From Lineus longissimus (taxonomy: Eukaryota > Nemertea > Pilidiophora > Heteronemertea > Lineidae), in contig NC_088315.1 in NCBI RefSeq assembly GCF_910592395.1, positions 12,652,501-12,716,500 of the forward strand: a stretch of DNA of 64,000 nt, read 5' to 3'. The translations under genes and the position numbers were made by a program. This document shows positions 22,873-36,178 of this stretch, piece by piece. Position 1 is the stretch's first letter, and each line of letters starts with the position of its first letter. The notes under the pieces were generated by a model. That model was not told the origin of the DNA, searched no databases, and saw only the letters and a list, made by a program, of their open reading frames with translations.

Positions 22873-22874
22873 TA

Positions 22875-25300
22875 TAAAATCCAGTATAGAGAGTTTATGA
22901 CTTTTTAGTGGTTAAACTCTGTTTCTTTCTCAGTATCAAATCGGGAATGTTTAGATAACATTATGACCTTTCGGAAAATGTATACTTTATTGGGTCTACC
23001 TTGGTTCATTGTGTTGTTATTATTGTTTTTCTGAAGTGGTTGCCATTACTTGAAATGCCTTGCCCCGTTCAGGGTTTGAATATATTAAGTGCTTGCCTCC
23101 ATATGGATTAAGAAACATGCTACATGTATTTAGAGGTAAAATCAAAATCGGTGACATGTGACATGTGATGTACCCTTGCTTGATTTATGTCACTTGCAAA
23201 CATGATCGCAGGTTGCAGCAACTACCATGCTGTAGCATTATCAAGTTTTGAGCATATGCCACAGACCGAATCCCTTAGTTTTCTGACACAAACTTGTCAT
23301 ACTGTTTTGATGTAAATCTAGCATTCATGGTGTGCATTGACCATGGACTTACACCGGCATTAGAGGGTCATCATATGAAACGTAAGATTATTGCTTCACT
23401 GAGGCATTTCATGAAAATCCAACCAAAATCACGGGTCCTATTGCATGTTTGATGTTTTTGCATTTCGCCTCCTGATGGCCAAACCAAGAATAAGTTTGAA
23501 ATGAAATTTGGTGCCGGTGAATTGCCCCAGGGCCCAATGGAACATGAGTACTAATTTTAAGACTTTACGAAACGTGCCGCCCTAACATACAGCCGCCACC
23601 GACAATGGACACCACATCATCGCAAGGGCTCACAAGGTGAGCCAAATATATGAGGGGCCGTTTTAACCGGATACCGTGACATCAACATGACATGAACCAC
23701 ACATGGCACACTGAGACTGTCACTTTGATGTAAGGAGGGCAGGGTTAAAGACGGGGACCGACGTCCAAAATGTATGTCCAAATAACATCACTGCATGGCC
23801 TTGAAGAGAACGATGGAGCAAGCTGACTGTTGATAGACTTGATCACTACATGATGACAACTCCCATGCAAACTCTTACAGTTATGATACTGTCTGGGTCC
23901 ATGATCATGCATACAATACATGCTCACAGCACATGCACTGATTCAGGCTTCTTCATTTGCTTAATAAACAACCTCAAGTCCTATCCAGATTACCCTTTTT
24001 GCATTCATTTGAATCCTTATTTGTTCCAATTCAATTTGTGTAAACTTTGGATATTTTGATATTGAATTCAGGGTAAAAATCAAGAAAAAAGAAGAGCTCC
24101 CATGATTTCTATCTTTGACTTGAAAATTCAAACCTACTGGCTTCCTGTCTGAGGTGTAATGCATCATGGGAGAGGTCAGGTGATAACGTCTCATTAGGGA
24201 GTTTTTTTTGTATTCATGCGCGGCCAACCCCTAACCGTAGTTCCTAAAAAATCATTGGTTTCTTGGTCCTCACAGTATGCCTGTGTTGATTTAGCAGTTG
24301 TTTTGGCAAAGACATGTTATTTGGAGTTTCTGAAACCTGGAGCGCTACTCAATAGACGGCCAACAAGAAACTATGCATTTTAATGTTGTTGCCGACGTAT
24401 GTGTACACTGAACTTGGGATGTGCGTCGGGCCCGTGTTGAAATGCCGTCCAGTGCCAGTTGGTGCGGGGTTTTTTTCCGCTGATTTGTGCAAAATTCAAC
24501 ATATGTCAAAAGTTCAATGGTTGACCCTCGATTTTTTTTATTTTTGTGTAGCGTAAGCAACTGTCTTTCAAGGGAGAATGTTCACTGTAAGAATTATACA
24601 GGAAGAAATATATAATATTTGGGGTTTTCCGTGATTGTCCGGCCCAATTGGCAATATTGCCATTTGGGATGGTGACAAGAGCTAGGAGCCAATGCGACGC
24701 TAATGATTTATTTAAAGAAACAAAATGCCCGATTTAACATCCTGCAGAATCAGAGGAATCGGGCGTTTTCAGTGATATACGACACAAATGAGTTGCCTCA
24801 TGCAATCACATTGGAAACCCATTTTGAAATAGATGTTACGTCCTGTTAACGGGGCACATCATCATCGGGTACATTTGGGAAAAACTCCCTAACGAGACCA
24901 AAGACCACATGATGGATTTGCATAACATATAGCATATATTGCGTTGCCAGCAAATGCCAGCTTTACCAACAATTGTCAGAAGCATTGAATTTGAAATTTC
25001 CAGCTAATTCCAACTTTTGACAATCTTATAGTAAAGTGACAGAGATTTCCAGCATTGGAATTTTTACGAAAAATAAAGTTCCAGAAAATGCCAATAATTT
25101 CCACCCCATGGATAAAGTTCCAGTTTTTTGTCAGCTTTTGCCAGCATTAACTTTTTGATGAAACTCTCTAAATTCAAAGTGTCAGCTTATTCCAGCCAAG
25201 AGCTGGAAATTCCAGCTATTTCCAACTAAATCTACCTAAGGTAAAATTCATTTTGCAGGGATGGGGTACCTACCATAAAAATATTAAGGAAAACAAATCA
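22875..25300. other. GGT: non-coding intronic stretch with TTCCAG-rich tract
   Basis: No domain-bearing frame. Between about 24950 and 25230 the words TTCCAG, CCAGC and GCCAGCATT recur many times without fixed spacing, suggesting a decayed simple repeat. Confidence 0.45.
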
Positions 25301-26135
25301 CTAATAAACGAGATATTGCACTTTTGGGGAGTCCACACAATACCGCAGTGTACGTCGTCTGTCGTCTGTATCCTGTTTATAAAATAGTGGCATGTTTCTT
25401 AACCGATAGGACTAAGAACTTGAAACTTTGTACATAGGACCCGCAGTCCAATGTGATTCTTGACTTGGCCACCAGGGGGCTAAAGGTGCAAAGCGTTAAA
25501 GTGCGATATTTCTCGTTTCTTTAGCTAAAGCTATGATATAGCCACCTGTGGTAAACATGGCTCCCTCTGTCATGTAACCTCTGACTCCAAATTTCGGTCC
25601 GATCTGATTCTTGACTTGGCCACCAGGGGACCTAAAAAGTGTAATATTGACTCACTTGGTCGGCTAAGTGATCTATTCAAATTTGTGCAGGCTATTTTTT
25701 GTAGACCCGATTTCTTGGCGATTGCATAACCAATATTATTGCAAGAGGTATCAATGCATTTGTGGTGATGTCTAATTGTGTCTTGTTGAATCAGAAATGA
25801 ACTTCATTATCCACGAATATGTGTTTTTGCACTTTTGGAAATCGAACCTAGAAGCAGGGTGCAGTTGTGTACAATGCTCAAGTACATGCCTTTATATACA
25901 AAGAGATATTGAAATAGCCACCTGTGGCGAGCATGAAATTTTGTGGTGCGAATTCACTGAATGTGATAAGTTATGGATTGGATGTATACGCGCAGAAACG
26001 TGTCTATTGAGATTGAGGGTATCAACAGTAAGCATGTCTATAAATAGCATGTACATTTATAATGTATCGCGCTCGTTGCATTGTTCATAGGGTATTGTGT
26101 TGTGGATCATAGTCAGGCGGTGGTGGTCCCTGAGG

Positions 26136-26180
26136 TCACAAATACTGTTTTCACAAATACTGTTTTCACAAATACTGTTT
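26136..26180. repeat. 15-bp tandem repeat x3
   Basis: TCACAAATACTGTTT occurs three times head to tail without mismatch. Confidence 0.95.
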
Positions 26181-26387
26181 TCTGACCTTTCTTAGCATTT
26201 AGTTGGCATTGTTGTGTTTTGAGAACGTGGTCGGCTCGCTTCTATCCTCACTAGCTTCTTCAGGCCTTTTCAGCCTCAGGGATTGCATTTGGACAGTGTC
26301 CTGTGATTACCATAATGCTAGCAGATGACACCAACAAATGGAGTAGTAACATAACTGTTTTGTCTGTCTAGCTTATATTATCAGTAG

Positions 26388-26415
26388 CAAGCATAGATTT
26401 TAAAATCTATGCTTG
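26388..26415. repeat. perfect 28-bp palindrome
   Basis: CAAGCATAGATTTT is followed at once by its exact reverse complement, with no loop. It may be an inverted microduplication or the ends of a short fold-back element. Confidence 0.85.
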
Positions 26416-27920
26416 TTAGCAGTACGGAGACTATTTCACCTCTATATCCATTATATTAGTGATGCTTTGGTTGCCGCATTTTAGGGTGCATCCTGACATA
26501 ATCTGTGGTTTTAAATACACTCCGCCTCTCGATATTATATGATGTAGTATCAAAAACCTGTATCTCAGGATGTCTAGGGTTATGCATTCTCAGTCTGTGA
26601 AATATCTTTTTTGCCTTGGTAGGAGAGTGAAGTCTTTTATGCTTGGTATGATAAATCCCCGGGGATATATCTTGCAATCAAATTTAAAATTATTTGAGAG
26701 TAGCGGATCCAGAAATATTTAGAAGTGGTGGGGATCAGTGAAGGTGCCATCTTGGAAACCAGGTTGGTACAAGGGCCCTGACCAAGACATAATTTGATCA
26801 TGAATGTGCAATAAGTGGTTTTCCGGCCATCTCTAGGACCAGCTTAACTTAAACTGAAGCACTTTAAAATATTGCTCTGGGGAGGGAGGGGAGGGACTAG
26901 CAATATTGAACTATCCACCCAAGTGAGTCAATGACACCAAATGGCTTGTCTCTCTTCCAAGTGACTCCTTTCGATAACATATTTATGGTAGGTTCTCCTA
27001 GGAAGAACACATCACATATCATATGGGTTTTTGATTTGACCTACTTTCCAAGGTCACAGAGGTCAAATGGCGTAAATCGGTTGTTTGCGTGTAACTATGG
27101 CACATTTCTTAACCCCTAAAGTTATGAACTTGAAATTTAGTATAAATGACTCCCTACGTCATGTTACCTCGGACACTGAATTTCGATCTGATCTGATTCT
27201 CGACACGGCCACCAGGAGGCCAAAACTTTAAGAGGTAAAAAGTGCAATATCTCGCTTATAAGTGACTTGTTTTTGATGATATTCTTATGGTACTTACTCC
27301 AAGCAACGATACATCATGTGTCATACGGCCTTTGGTTTGAGCTATATACTATACATGTAGCATGTTTCTTAACCAGGATGAATTCCTAACCACCAAATAT
27401 CTATACAGTGAGCACAATGGCCCCTGGCCGTTTCATTTAGTTTTGGCCCCCTGGTGGCCAAGTCAAGAATCAGATCAGACCGAAATCTGGTCTTGGAGGT
27501 TATATGGCATAGGGAGTCATGTGTTCTTCACAGCTGGATCAGTTAAGAAACGTGCCATAGTTACACTCAAACGGACAGTTTATGGCATTTGACCTCTGTG
27601 ACCTTGAAAATTAGGTCAAATCAAAAACCTATAACATATGTGATGTTTCCTTACAAGGAGAACCTACCATAAAAATGTAATCGAAAATGAGTCGCCCATA
27701 AGAGAGGTATTACACTTTTAAGGCTTCTACTACTGGCCTCCTGGTGGACAAGTCAAGAATTAGATCAGACCAAAATTCATTGTCAGAGGTCACCTGACCT
27801 GGGGGGTTTGTGTACAAAGTTTCAAGTTCATTGCTCTAGCGGTTAAGAAAAATGCCACTGTTTTTAAAACAGGATACAGACGACGACAATGGGCACAGTG
27901 GTGTTGTCCCCGTAGGAGAG

Positions 27921-28080
27921 CCAAAAAGGTAACAAGAGGCCGAGGCCCAAGGGCCTGGTTCTCAGACGACCATTTGTCCATACTAGATATGGCACCAGTG
28001 TAATACAAGATGATGGACAAACTATATATAAGTCCAACGTGCCAAAAAGCAACCCCATCGGAGGCATTCGGATGTGAAAG
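27921..28080 (-). repeat. terminal module of repeat family B (AGGCCCTTGGGCCT end)
   Basis: On the minus strand this reads TTCACATCCGAATGCC ... GGCCCTTGGGCCTCGGCCTCTTGTT-like sequence. It is an inverted counterpart of 36867-36968 (GCATCCAAATGCCTCCGATG ... CAGGCCCTTGGGCCTCTTG). The same end occurs at 43876-43897. Confidence 0.7.
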
Positions 28081-30775
28081 TAACGTGATCATAAGGTTTA
28101 TTCATTGCGCTACCTGTAGCTGAAACATTGCTTTTAAGTTAAATCTCCTGCAATATCTATTCATCTTAAAAGCCAAGATCTCAAACAGCCGAAAACTCTG
28201 ATTTGCTCAATGGTCATTGGATGGAATGTGTTGATCAATAGTCATAAAGTTGACAGAATGTTGCACCTGTAAAAAGAAATTCAAATCGACTAATTAGATT
28301 ACTGGTCATTGTTTGTGAAATTTTCAGACTTCACCTCTTGTTATAGTCATCATCACACCCAAAGGATCTAAGATGATGATGAGATCCTGCCAAATTCAAC
28401 AGCATGTATACCTGCCTTTGTTTAATACAAATTACAATAACCACCTGCTACAGACTGCATTGCTTGAACAGGCTAATGATAGCCAGAACAAGGCATCAAA
28501 GGCATTTTCAACATGTTCAGATAAGAGTCATTCGAATATAAAGTAATGCCACAAGTGCACTCGCAAGATCTCAATACGCAAAGCGGCTGCCATCTTTGAT
28601 TTTGACGCGGTGATCTACTTTTCGATTGGGTTTTTACTTATGCTTATATGTACCTACACACCAAATTTGCTTTGATATGTCGCAGACTTTTCCAGATATT
28701 GCGCTCACAAGTGGCGGGAAGGAATGACAGACGGAGGGTATTTTCATGTACCCTTTGCTGAGTTACGAGGGACAAAACATGATAGCTCAGAACCCAGATA
28801 ACATATCAGCATGAAAACACCCGAGAAATTCCTACTTCTTGCTGTCCTACAACATTTGTGATTTTTGGTGTCATTTTTCCAGAAATAAAAAGTTTTTTCT
28901 GGACCTTTTTTAATTGGTCGATTACATGATGAAGTGAATAACACATTTCACTGTAATCAGAATGTTCATATGGACAACAGGATTTTGTACTGAACTGTCA
29001 GGTCAGTAGGCCCAGCCCTGTTAGCTCAGGAGGCCCTTATTCCTCACCAAATGTTTGTGTTCTTATGATTGTGCATGCTAAGCAGAATTCCCCGCTACCT
29101 ATTTATGTAGCCAGAGGGGCTTGAAAGGAGAATCCCAGTGACATGTGCTCAAGGATATACGTGTTGATCGTTGATTTGTTACCTGATGGTTGACTCGCAA
29201 TATAGCACTGAGCCGCACCTTGTGAAAAGACCTTAGCGGTTTTGTTACCACGGAGGCTGGTGTGGTAATGACTTGCAGCTTCCAGCTAAGTCTGTTAATT
29301 ACATTTCAAAACTCTGGCACTCCCCTTATCTTAGTAAATTCCAATTTCTGTATTTACGGTGTTTGCCTTTCTCTCTCGTCCTTCAGCATGTGTTTAGTAT
29401 GCATGTTTACATAGAGTCCCATAGACATCAAAACGGTATTTTCAAAGCAGCCTCTCGGGTATGGAATCTGCTGATACATGCCCATATATTTTGATGTTTA
29501 AAACACCAATTTTAGTAAAAGGATTTTATGCAGCAGAGACTTCATTTCAAGTCAAATTTATTGCTTGAGTACATTTTTTGCTCGGCTAACGAAGTCACTG
29601 AGCTGGTAAGATAGCTATTCAGATTGTCTCTGTCAATCAGTCCGTCAGTCCATCTGTCAGCATGGGGCGCATATTTTGTAACCGTAAGACCTAGAGATTT
29701 CAACTTAATGTGTAATTTTAGGGTATATTTTTCTCTATTCAGAAACTAAAAATCAGTGCGATTTGACCTACATTCAGCGTGCGAGACGGCTTTGTTTAAA
29801 AAGACTATCTCGCTTAATGGAGGAAGAATAGAGTTCAATTTGGGTCTGAAAATTAGCTAAAATTATAAAATTTCAGGGAAAAATATGTATTAGTTAAATA
29901 TTCTCTGTTGTTGGCCCCTGAAAATTAAGAATTCTTTAAAAAATCTGCACTTTGATGTCATTGTTATGTAGTCATATTCTGCTCTCCTGATTGGACCTGA
30001 AGCTGCATGTAGACCAATCTTGACACTAGAGACGGCGATTTCATTCCTTACAACGACTGTGGTACTAATAAGTTACCACCATCTTGAAAAGGAGTACCGG
30101 GAATGTGGAAAAGGAAATGATTTTTCGATTTGCAAAGTGGCTACCGCATCACCACGTAGCCTGCGATTGCTGCCCTTCGCGGCATCAATAGTTCTCCATA
30201 AAATCACCTGCAAACACACCAAAAAGTGTCCGGTCTTATTTATAAAGATCATATTTTGCTATTTATTGACAAATTAATTGTTTTATGAAAGAAGCTGGCA
30301 CTTATTAGGCCTGAATAAGGTGATACTGGTGATGCAGTAGATAACGTAGGATTAAAACCTGAATCTCTGGATGCTAACATCTGAAATGGTGGCAATTGAT
30401 GAATTCAAGTGCCTGAAATTCATCACTGTGCGAGTTTGCATGTAGATGCCAGTCATTTTTGTTTAGCTTGAAGCAATGATAGAAAGAAGAAAATCACCTC
30501 AAATCAATGGTATAAGTCGACCATCCGCTCAACACACCAGGTGAGATGTCTAGATTAGATTGGTGTGAGGTTATCATTTTTTTCTCATTGCCAGTAGTTA
30601 CACAAAATTTTCACATTTTCACAATTGAGTTGATTATGAAAAATTCAAGTCTGTCTCACTTCTCGGTCTTACTCCAAAAATACGTCCAGCCTGTTTCTAT
30701 TATTCAAAACTGTAAATGCAAATGCTTTCTTAGAAAAAATAGAATTTACATTGCTGTTGATCGCGACCCGTTTTT
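28081..30775. other. GGT: non-coding intronic stretch
   Basis: No frame with a recognisable domain. A tRNA-A-box-like phrase (GTTAGCTCAGGAGG, near 29018) has no matching B box or cloverleaf. Nothing else is supported. Confidence 0.4.
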
Positions 30776-30812
30776 ATGGCGGCCCGGAGGGGACATCGAG
30801 AAAAAAAAATTA

Positions 30813-30998
30813 AACTCGCAGTGCGACTTTTAAAACATGCACTGCGACTTTTTTAACTCGCACTGCGACTTTTCAAACTCGCACTGCGACTTTTCAAACT
30901 CGCACTGTGACTTTTCAAACTCGCACTGCGACTTTTTAAACTCACACTGCGACTTTTTAAATTCGCACTGCACGTTTCAAAACTCACACTGCGACTTT
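30813..30998. repeat. left subterminal array of about 22-bp repeats
   Basis: About eight units of AACTCGCACTGCGACTTTTC, with small changes (GCAGTGCGAC, GCACTGTGAC). Orientation is opposite to the array at 35992-36178. Confidence 0.9.
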
Positions 30999-31211
30999 TT
31001 CTAATCCAATCACAACCGTGCTTACAACGATACCCGTGTTTTTGAACTCCAACAAGGCATACTAAACCACTTCCTTCGCCTCGGCTTTGAAGCTATTGGA
31101 AGCTATGCAGGACCTTGTCCGTGGCTGTTCACATCATTTTTTGATATAAAATTGCACTACACTGCGACGTAGCCTATCTGCATCTATAGGGCCTCCTTTT
31201 CACAATATCCC

Positions 31212-32581
31212 ATGGATGACGTCACACAGTTATATTTCCATCTCGGCAGGAATTATGCTGAAATTCAAGGCCTACTTTGGTATCGATTTAACATCAGGAT
31301 AAGTCTCCGCCACCTAAAACGGATACTCAAAAAGTTGGACCTTGGCAGGCGGAAAGGGTATTCTGATATATTGGAAGTTGCTGAATACGTAGAAGCACAG
31401 ATCCGGGGCTCTGGTAGACAGCTTGGGTACCGATGGATGCATCTGAAGTGCATACAAAACGGACTTCGCACCAATAGAGAAACTGTTCGGTTGTTATTGC
31501 TATTGCTGGACCCTATGGGAGTCGCTTCGAGAAGATGTGGTAAACTCGTTCGAAGAAGTTACTTCAGCAAGGGTCCAAACTATATATGGCATTTAGACTC
31601 GTACGATAAACTGAAACCCTACGGGTTCTGTATAAATGGGTGTGTGGATGGTTTTTCCAGAAATATTATGTGGTTAAACGTCTACTACTAACAATGACCC
31701 GAGAGTTATCGCTGGATGCTTCCTTGAAACTGTTGACAAGGTAGGAGGATGCCCTTGCCGTATTCGTTCAGATCTATGCACGGAAAACGGACACGTCGAA
31801 GCAATGCAGACATTCCTTCAACCAAACGACAACGAACTTCCCTTTGTGACTGGACCAGCAAGCTAAACCAGTGGATCGAATCATGGTGGGGTGTCCTACG
31901 CAAAGAATGTGGTCAATTCTGGATGGACATCTTCCAACAGTTGTCATCTGACGGCTTATACGACGGAGACTTCATTGATAAAAATATTCTCCAGTTCTGC
32001 TTTATGGATGTTATCCAGGTGAGTGCAGCGTTTTTGAGCGACAAGCATAAAATAGAAACGATCCTATACTGCGGGGACCAAAGTTATATCAGGGAATGGG
32101 TAGTTCTTAACACGATTATCTAATGCTCTTGGAGAAGTCAAGTCATGTTTAGTACTCATCAGCTACCTTAACTGCAAATTTAGTATAGGCAGTGGTACAT
32201 TGGCATTGTTGTAATACTTCAATCTGCTTCAATCTTTTCTAGACGGAGCTTGATGAAGTGGTAGATGTGTGGAACAACCACCTTATTCGACCAAGTCGGA
32301 ACGCACACGTGCCGTCTGGACGTCCTCTTGTTATGTACAGTGTCCTAGAGATGTATGACGTGGATGATTACATGCAGGAAGTCGGCCAAAATGAGTTAAA
32401 CGTGTGCATTCCTGATTGCATCTTTAAGGACCACAATGGGCCTTTCGATAGTGACATCTCTGAAATATGTAGCGTTTTGATGGAGGAGAACAACCTTAAT
32501 ATGGACGATACTGACGCATACGAGAGATTAAATCTGTACACATGTTTGCGACGGCTTCTTCGAAATGAATTGCGAATTTAG
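31212..32581 (+). pseudogene. integrase-core DDE transposase (IS3EU/Ginger-like), two exons, frameshifted
   Basis: The N-terminal 110 residues are helical and end in a GYRWMHLKCIQNGLRTNRETV segment like the helix-turn-helix lead of IS3-type transposases. The integrase core follows: WHLDSYDKLKPYG (first Asp at 31596), INGCVDGFSR, then after a frameshift near 31687 RSDLCTENGH (second Asp at 31771), then after another shift near 31860 NQWIESWWGVLR (Glu at 31878, about DD35E). An intron with donor GTGAGT at 32019 and acceptor TTCTAG at 32242 joins to exon 2 (TELDEVVDVWNNHLIRPS ... stop at 32581), which encodes the conserved WNxHxIRPS tail of this family. The triad is present; the shifts make this copy inactive. 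Confidence 0.82.
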
Positions 32582-33099
32582 GGAAGTAGGACCGACACCA
32601 TTATGTGTTCACAATGCGAACACCATTTTTCCCTTTATTGGACAATGTAATTTGAAAACTGTAACTGCAACTCGAAATCGGCGGCAATTTTCGTCCCTAG
32701 TTCGATGAGGAAATCAGTAATGAATAGGGAAGTTTAATAAGTTTATAGTTACAATGTATACAATACATGTATTCGAATAAGTTCTGCTTAAATATGTTAG
32801 ACTAAAGGACTCAACACCAATGTTTACACAATATATATTGTATTAAAGAAATTGAGAATTACTCCAGTAATTAATTTACTCTATATTTCCTATATACCAT
32901 GTATACAGGCGCATTGAAAATATGGACTGAATCAATCCTGTCCTTGTACATGTTCTATTGGTTTCAATTTTCAAGAACACAAACACAGCCATATTTGCTG
33001 AATTACAGCCACGAACAAATGGTGAATGTTGGCATGGGATAGCCCGTCGGATGTCGCCAGGAGATGACATTGGCAAATGAAAAGGGCTATATACCCATT

Positions 33100-34070
33100 A
33101 TCCTTTATTGTTGCCGAGGCATCCTCTTCTGAGAATACCACAACGGCTACAATGAGTACAATGCTTTGAACTGTTTTCCCTGATCGACCTCACCATCATG
33201 GCCAGTTGGCCTGAGATCTGGCAAGGTATCGTCAATGTCCGCAGCAGCAGATCCTTCAACTGGGCCAAAGTGGACTTCCGAATCCTCCGAAATGTCCAGG
33301 TTTTGGGCTGGGTCTGCCAGTGGAGATGATACCTCACACTCGAATGCTACTGCAGGAACTGTTGGTAGAGCTCGATCCGATATCAGCGTGCTTGTGCTGG
33401 GCAATGCACTCAGCCTGTGCTGCTGAGCCTGCAGCTGCAGATGGCAGTGATCTTTGTTGATGTTCACCTGCCCCGCTAGTTTCCTCCTTCGCATCAGAAA
33501 GGACTTGCGAACACAAGTAGAAACGCAAAAGCGTTAACCTCGTTTTCCCATAGTGTTCCTTGACAGTGAGATCAGAATCTACATCGTTATGTTGAAAATC
33601 TTTCAAACTGAATTTAAACTTTCCAAGTTCACCCTTGCTCTATACTCCATCAGGAAAAAACAGAGCCTTTGCGACAATCAGCAAGTCCTCAGCTTTGAAG
33701 TCCATATCTACATTGAGTGACCGGTCCCCCCACCCTGGTTAGTGCGCACTTGTTTGTACTCGAGCGTGCTCTTTGCTTGTTCCGTCACCATAAGCCAACC
33801 AAGTTCGATCCGCCTTGTCTGTATCCAGGATGTAGCGGAACACTGATTCTTGTCATCTTCCATGTCGTCATTCAAATTGTTCAGATTCGTCTTCGACCGA
33901 ATGCGCCGTTCAAGCCTAGCAAGCAATGACGATTTTCTTTTTTTGCTGGTGTGTTTCTCTCTGCCCTGTCGTTGTTAACAAAAGTTCCTCAGGGCCAATC
34001 TGTCACCATATCGTGTTACGTACTTGGAGAGTTGGTCCTCACTCATCAGTGGAATGACATGCTCGTCAAT
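33100..34070 (-). pseudogene. accessory protein with SAM-like and GGGT-motif regions, broken
   Basis: From an acceptor TTTTGCAG (34071) the minus frame reads IDEHVIPLMSEDQLSKYV, then RYGDRLALRNFC, a short helical module that looks SAM-like. After a TAA at 33975-33977 it continues in the same frame through a basic KRKSSLLARLERRIRSK stretch to RRIELGWLMV and VRTNQGGGTGHS (stop at 33708). Downstream frames (33606-33147) continue a possible C-terminal domain (LKDFQHNDVDSD, TLLRFYLCSQ) and an acidic, Ser/Pro-rich tail. A comparable combination, from memory, occurs in uncharacterised marine invertebrate proteins. It faces the integrase gene tail to tail within the same inverted ends. Its role is unknown; DNA binding or transposition help is a guess. 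Confidence 0.5.
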
Positions 34071-34299
34071 CTGCAAAACACAGCGATGCAATCCATAAAA
34101 CATTTTTGTGTAACTTTGAATTGGGAACAATGAGACTAACATTGATCCATCGTCCATGACTTTGGTTAGACTCTGAACCCAGTCTCTTTTGGACTGCGGC
34201 ATCTCTCATCGTCATCCCTGAGACTGGGAAATTGTATAGGATTGACTGCAGTATAGCCAAATGACAACCACAACGATGCCTCGGCACTTTGCCAACCAA

Positions 34300-35680
34300 T
34301 CAGATGTTATCACACTTTTCCGCCCCGTCAGTGGACTTGACATAAATTTATGCATCATGCAATAGACAGTATGACACCAGTTGCTGTTGAAAGCGATAGA
34401 TCAAATGATACTTACGCCATCATCTCTTAGCCGCTCGAAAGTTTCTTTATCTAATCTCTACTTGCAAGACATTCCTTTACAGCATCCATCGTGCGACTTT
34501 TGCACCTGCAGTTAAAGAAGGTGACAGTTCTGAATGTATGGAATGTGGGCAATTAAATGCTGTGTAATGAAGTTTTGCCGGTTCTTCTTACCAGGCCGGT
34601 AGTTGGCAATGGCAATAGCAATAGCAATGTACCAAACGAATCTCAAATATGGAAGTCGGATAAGCTGCAGTCCATCTTCGAGACATCCATCAGTGCACTA
34701 CAGGTAATTTCACGATTTAAGATAAATTGATGGATTCTACCATGTACCATCCTGAGAAAATTAGATAGCATTACTTCTCTTCCATGATTTACCTAGGGTC
34801 TTAGGGATGCGGCACAGCTCCTACAGTATTTTTCATCACTTTCCGGCTTTTAGGACGTGGCTCTCTTGGGACAAGTAAGTCCTGTTCAACAGTACTGCAT
34901 AGTATTGTATTGTAGGTATGGGGCAGCTTCCTAGATAATGACTCATCAGTATTGTAGGCGGACTCCGTCCAGAAATTATGGAATGTCCCTTGTCAAATCA
35001 ATTGAAACTCAAGGATACTCAATACATATTTTAAGTACAGTACTCAAAGTCTGTCAACATGAATTGTTTATGAACAAAATATATGACGAGACGTGGGGAC
35101 AGCACACTGGAGCACCCTGTTAGCACAGACATGAGGAGGCTACACATAAATGTTTTAAATTGTTTATTAATTCAAATCATCAAATTCAACAAAATAAATC
35201 CCAGGAGTGACGTCATTTGAATTGTGTTAATGATCCAAAGAATAATGATGAATTGTCACCATCAATAAACCCCTGTTTTATAGCATTTGATATACTAAGT
35301 AACACATTGTCATTGCCTAATGCCAATTGCCAAATGCCACATGCCAGGTATTGAACTAACCCTTCGTTGACAATTACGGGCTTAGTTGATTGGGCATACA
35401 ATTCACATGAAGCTCAGGCAGGCGCCATATATGTTGACCAAACACTCGTCAAGTTCGGCAGTTCAGAGGACGGGTAGGACGGGTAGGCCTATAGGCCTAC
35501 AACCAAGTGGCGGTCGGCGACAGCGTAGGGAGTAAGGGAGTTAAGCGGGCAACAGGCCTCGTCCCAAATAAATGTTGAGGGCATCACATAGGTGAAAGAA
35601 TCACTTTAACAGCTCAACAGATTCTGTATCACTGTCAGTTGCATTCATTGATACCGAAGCCAGTACAGCTTCCAATGCAT
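34300..35680. other. internal transposon region without assigned gene
   Basis: One exon-like piece (about 34595-34704, ending CTACAG before GTAATT) has an open frame with SQIWKSDKLQSIFETSISAL. It is not recognised and could be a further 5' exon on the + strand. The rest has no supported content. Confidence 0.3.
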
Positions 35681-35683
35681 ACA

Positions 35684-35692
35684 ATGTATATG

Positions 35693-35724
<32 letters not shown>
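35684..35724. repeat. (TA)n/(TG)n microsatellite
   Basis: About 40 bp of alternating TATA with TGTA interruptions. Confidence 0.95.
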
Positions 35725-35991
35725 GTTAACGCCCAGTTACACTGAGGCAACCGTAGCCTCAGACTACACCAGCATGTTTACCTCTATACGTGGTTGGCCT
35801 ATATAATATCTGAGCTCTGATGATTGCATCATGAGGTATGACTCTCCATGATAGCATTTGGACCCAACTACGGTCTGCAAAACGTAGAGAAGAGATTCAG
35901 ATAAGTGAAATACTTGCCTGAATTATGAACTCTTACAACTCAAGCGCAGCAACACATGTCGTTATAAACATGGCTGTGATTGGATAAAAAA

Positions 35992-36178
35992 TAGTCGCAG
36001 TGCGAGTTTGCAAAGTCGAAGTGCATGTTTGAAAAGTTGCAGTGCGAGTTTGAAAAGTCGCAGTGCGTGTTTGAAAAGTCGCAGTACGAGTTTAAAAAGT
36101 CGCATTGTGAGTTTAAAAAGTCGCATTGTGAGTTTAAAAAGTCGCAGTGCGTGTCTAAAAAGTCGCAGTGCGAGTTTG
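35992..36178. repeat. right subterminal array of about 22-bp repeats
   Basis: About eight units of GTCGCAGTGCGAGTTTGAAA, the reverse complement of the left array. Two open frames seen across it come from the repeat period and are not genes. Confidence 0.9.

Larger units (their letters stand above)
25320..27960. repeat. dispersed repeat family A, inverted block with CTCF-like motifs
   Basis: Plus-oriented copies (about 25325-25640 and 26990-27250) and minus-oriented copies (about 27360-27940) share phrases such as CTTGACTTGGCCACCAGG, TAAGAAACGTGCCATAG and AAGGTCACAGAGGTCAAATG. The outer ends are inverted: the left has GTCGTCTGTCGTCTG near 25350, the right has its complement next to a GGCTCTCC/GGGGAC hairpin near 27910-27930. 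Other copies lie at 37.6-40.5 and 52.7-53.45 kb. Each copy carries a CCACCAGGGGGC-like core. No protein is encoded. Confidence 0.7.

Noticed and set aside
29009-29045. Possible tRNA or SINE head (GTTAGCTCAGG)
   Set aside because: Only an A-box-like phrase; no B box, cloverleaf or copies.
33235-33426. + strand frame opposite the accessory gene tail
   Set aside because: Antisense of the Ser/Pro-rich minus frame; no independent support.
30813-36178. Regular short repeats resembling a CRISPR array
   Set aside because: Units are contiguous without unique spacers, occur in inverted orientation at transposon ends, and the DNA is eukaryotic.
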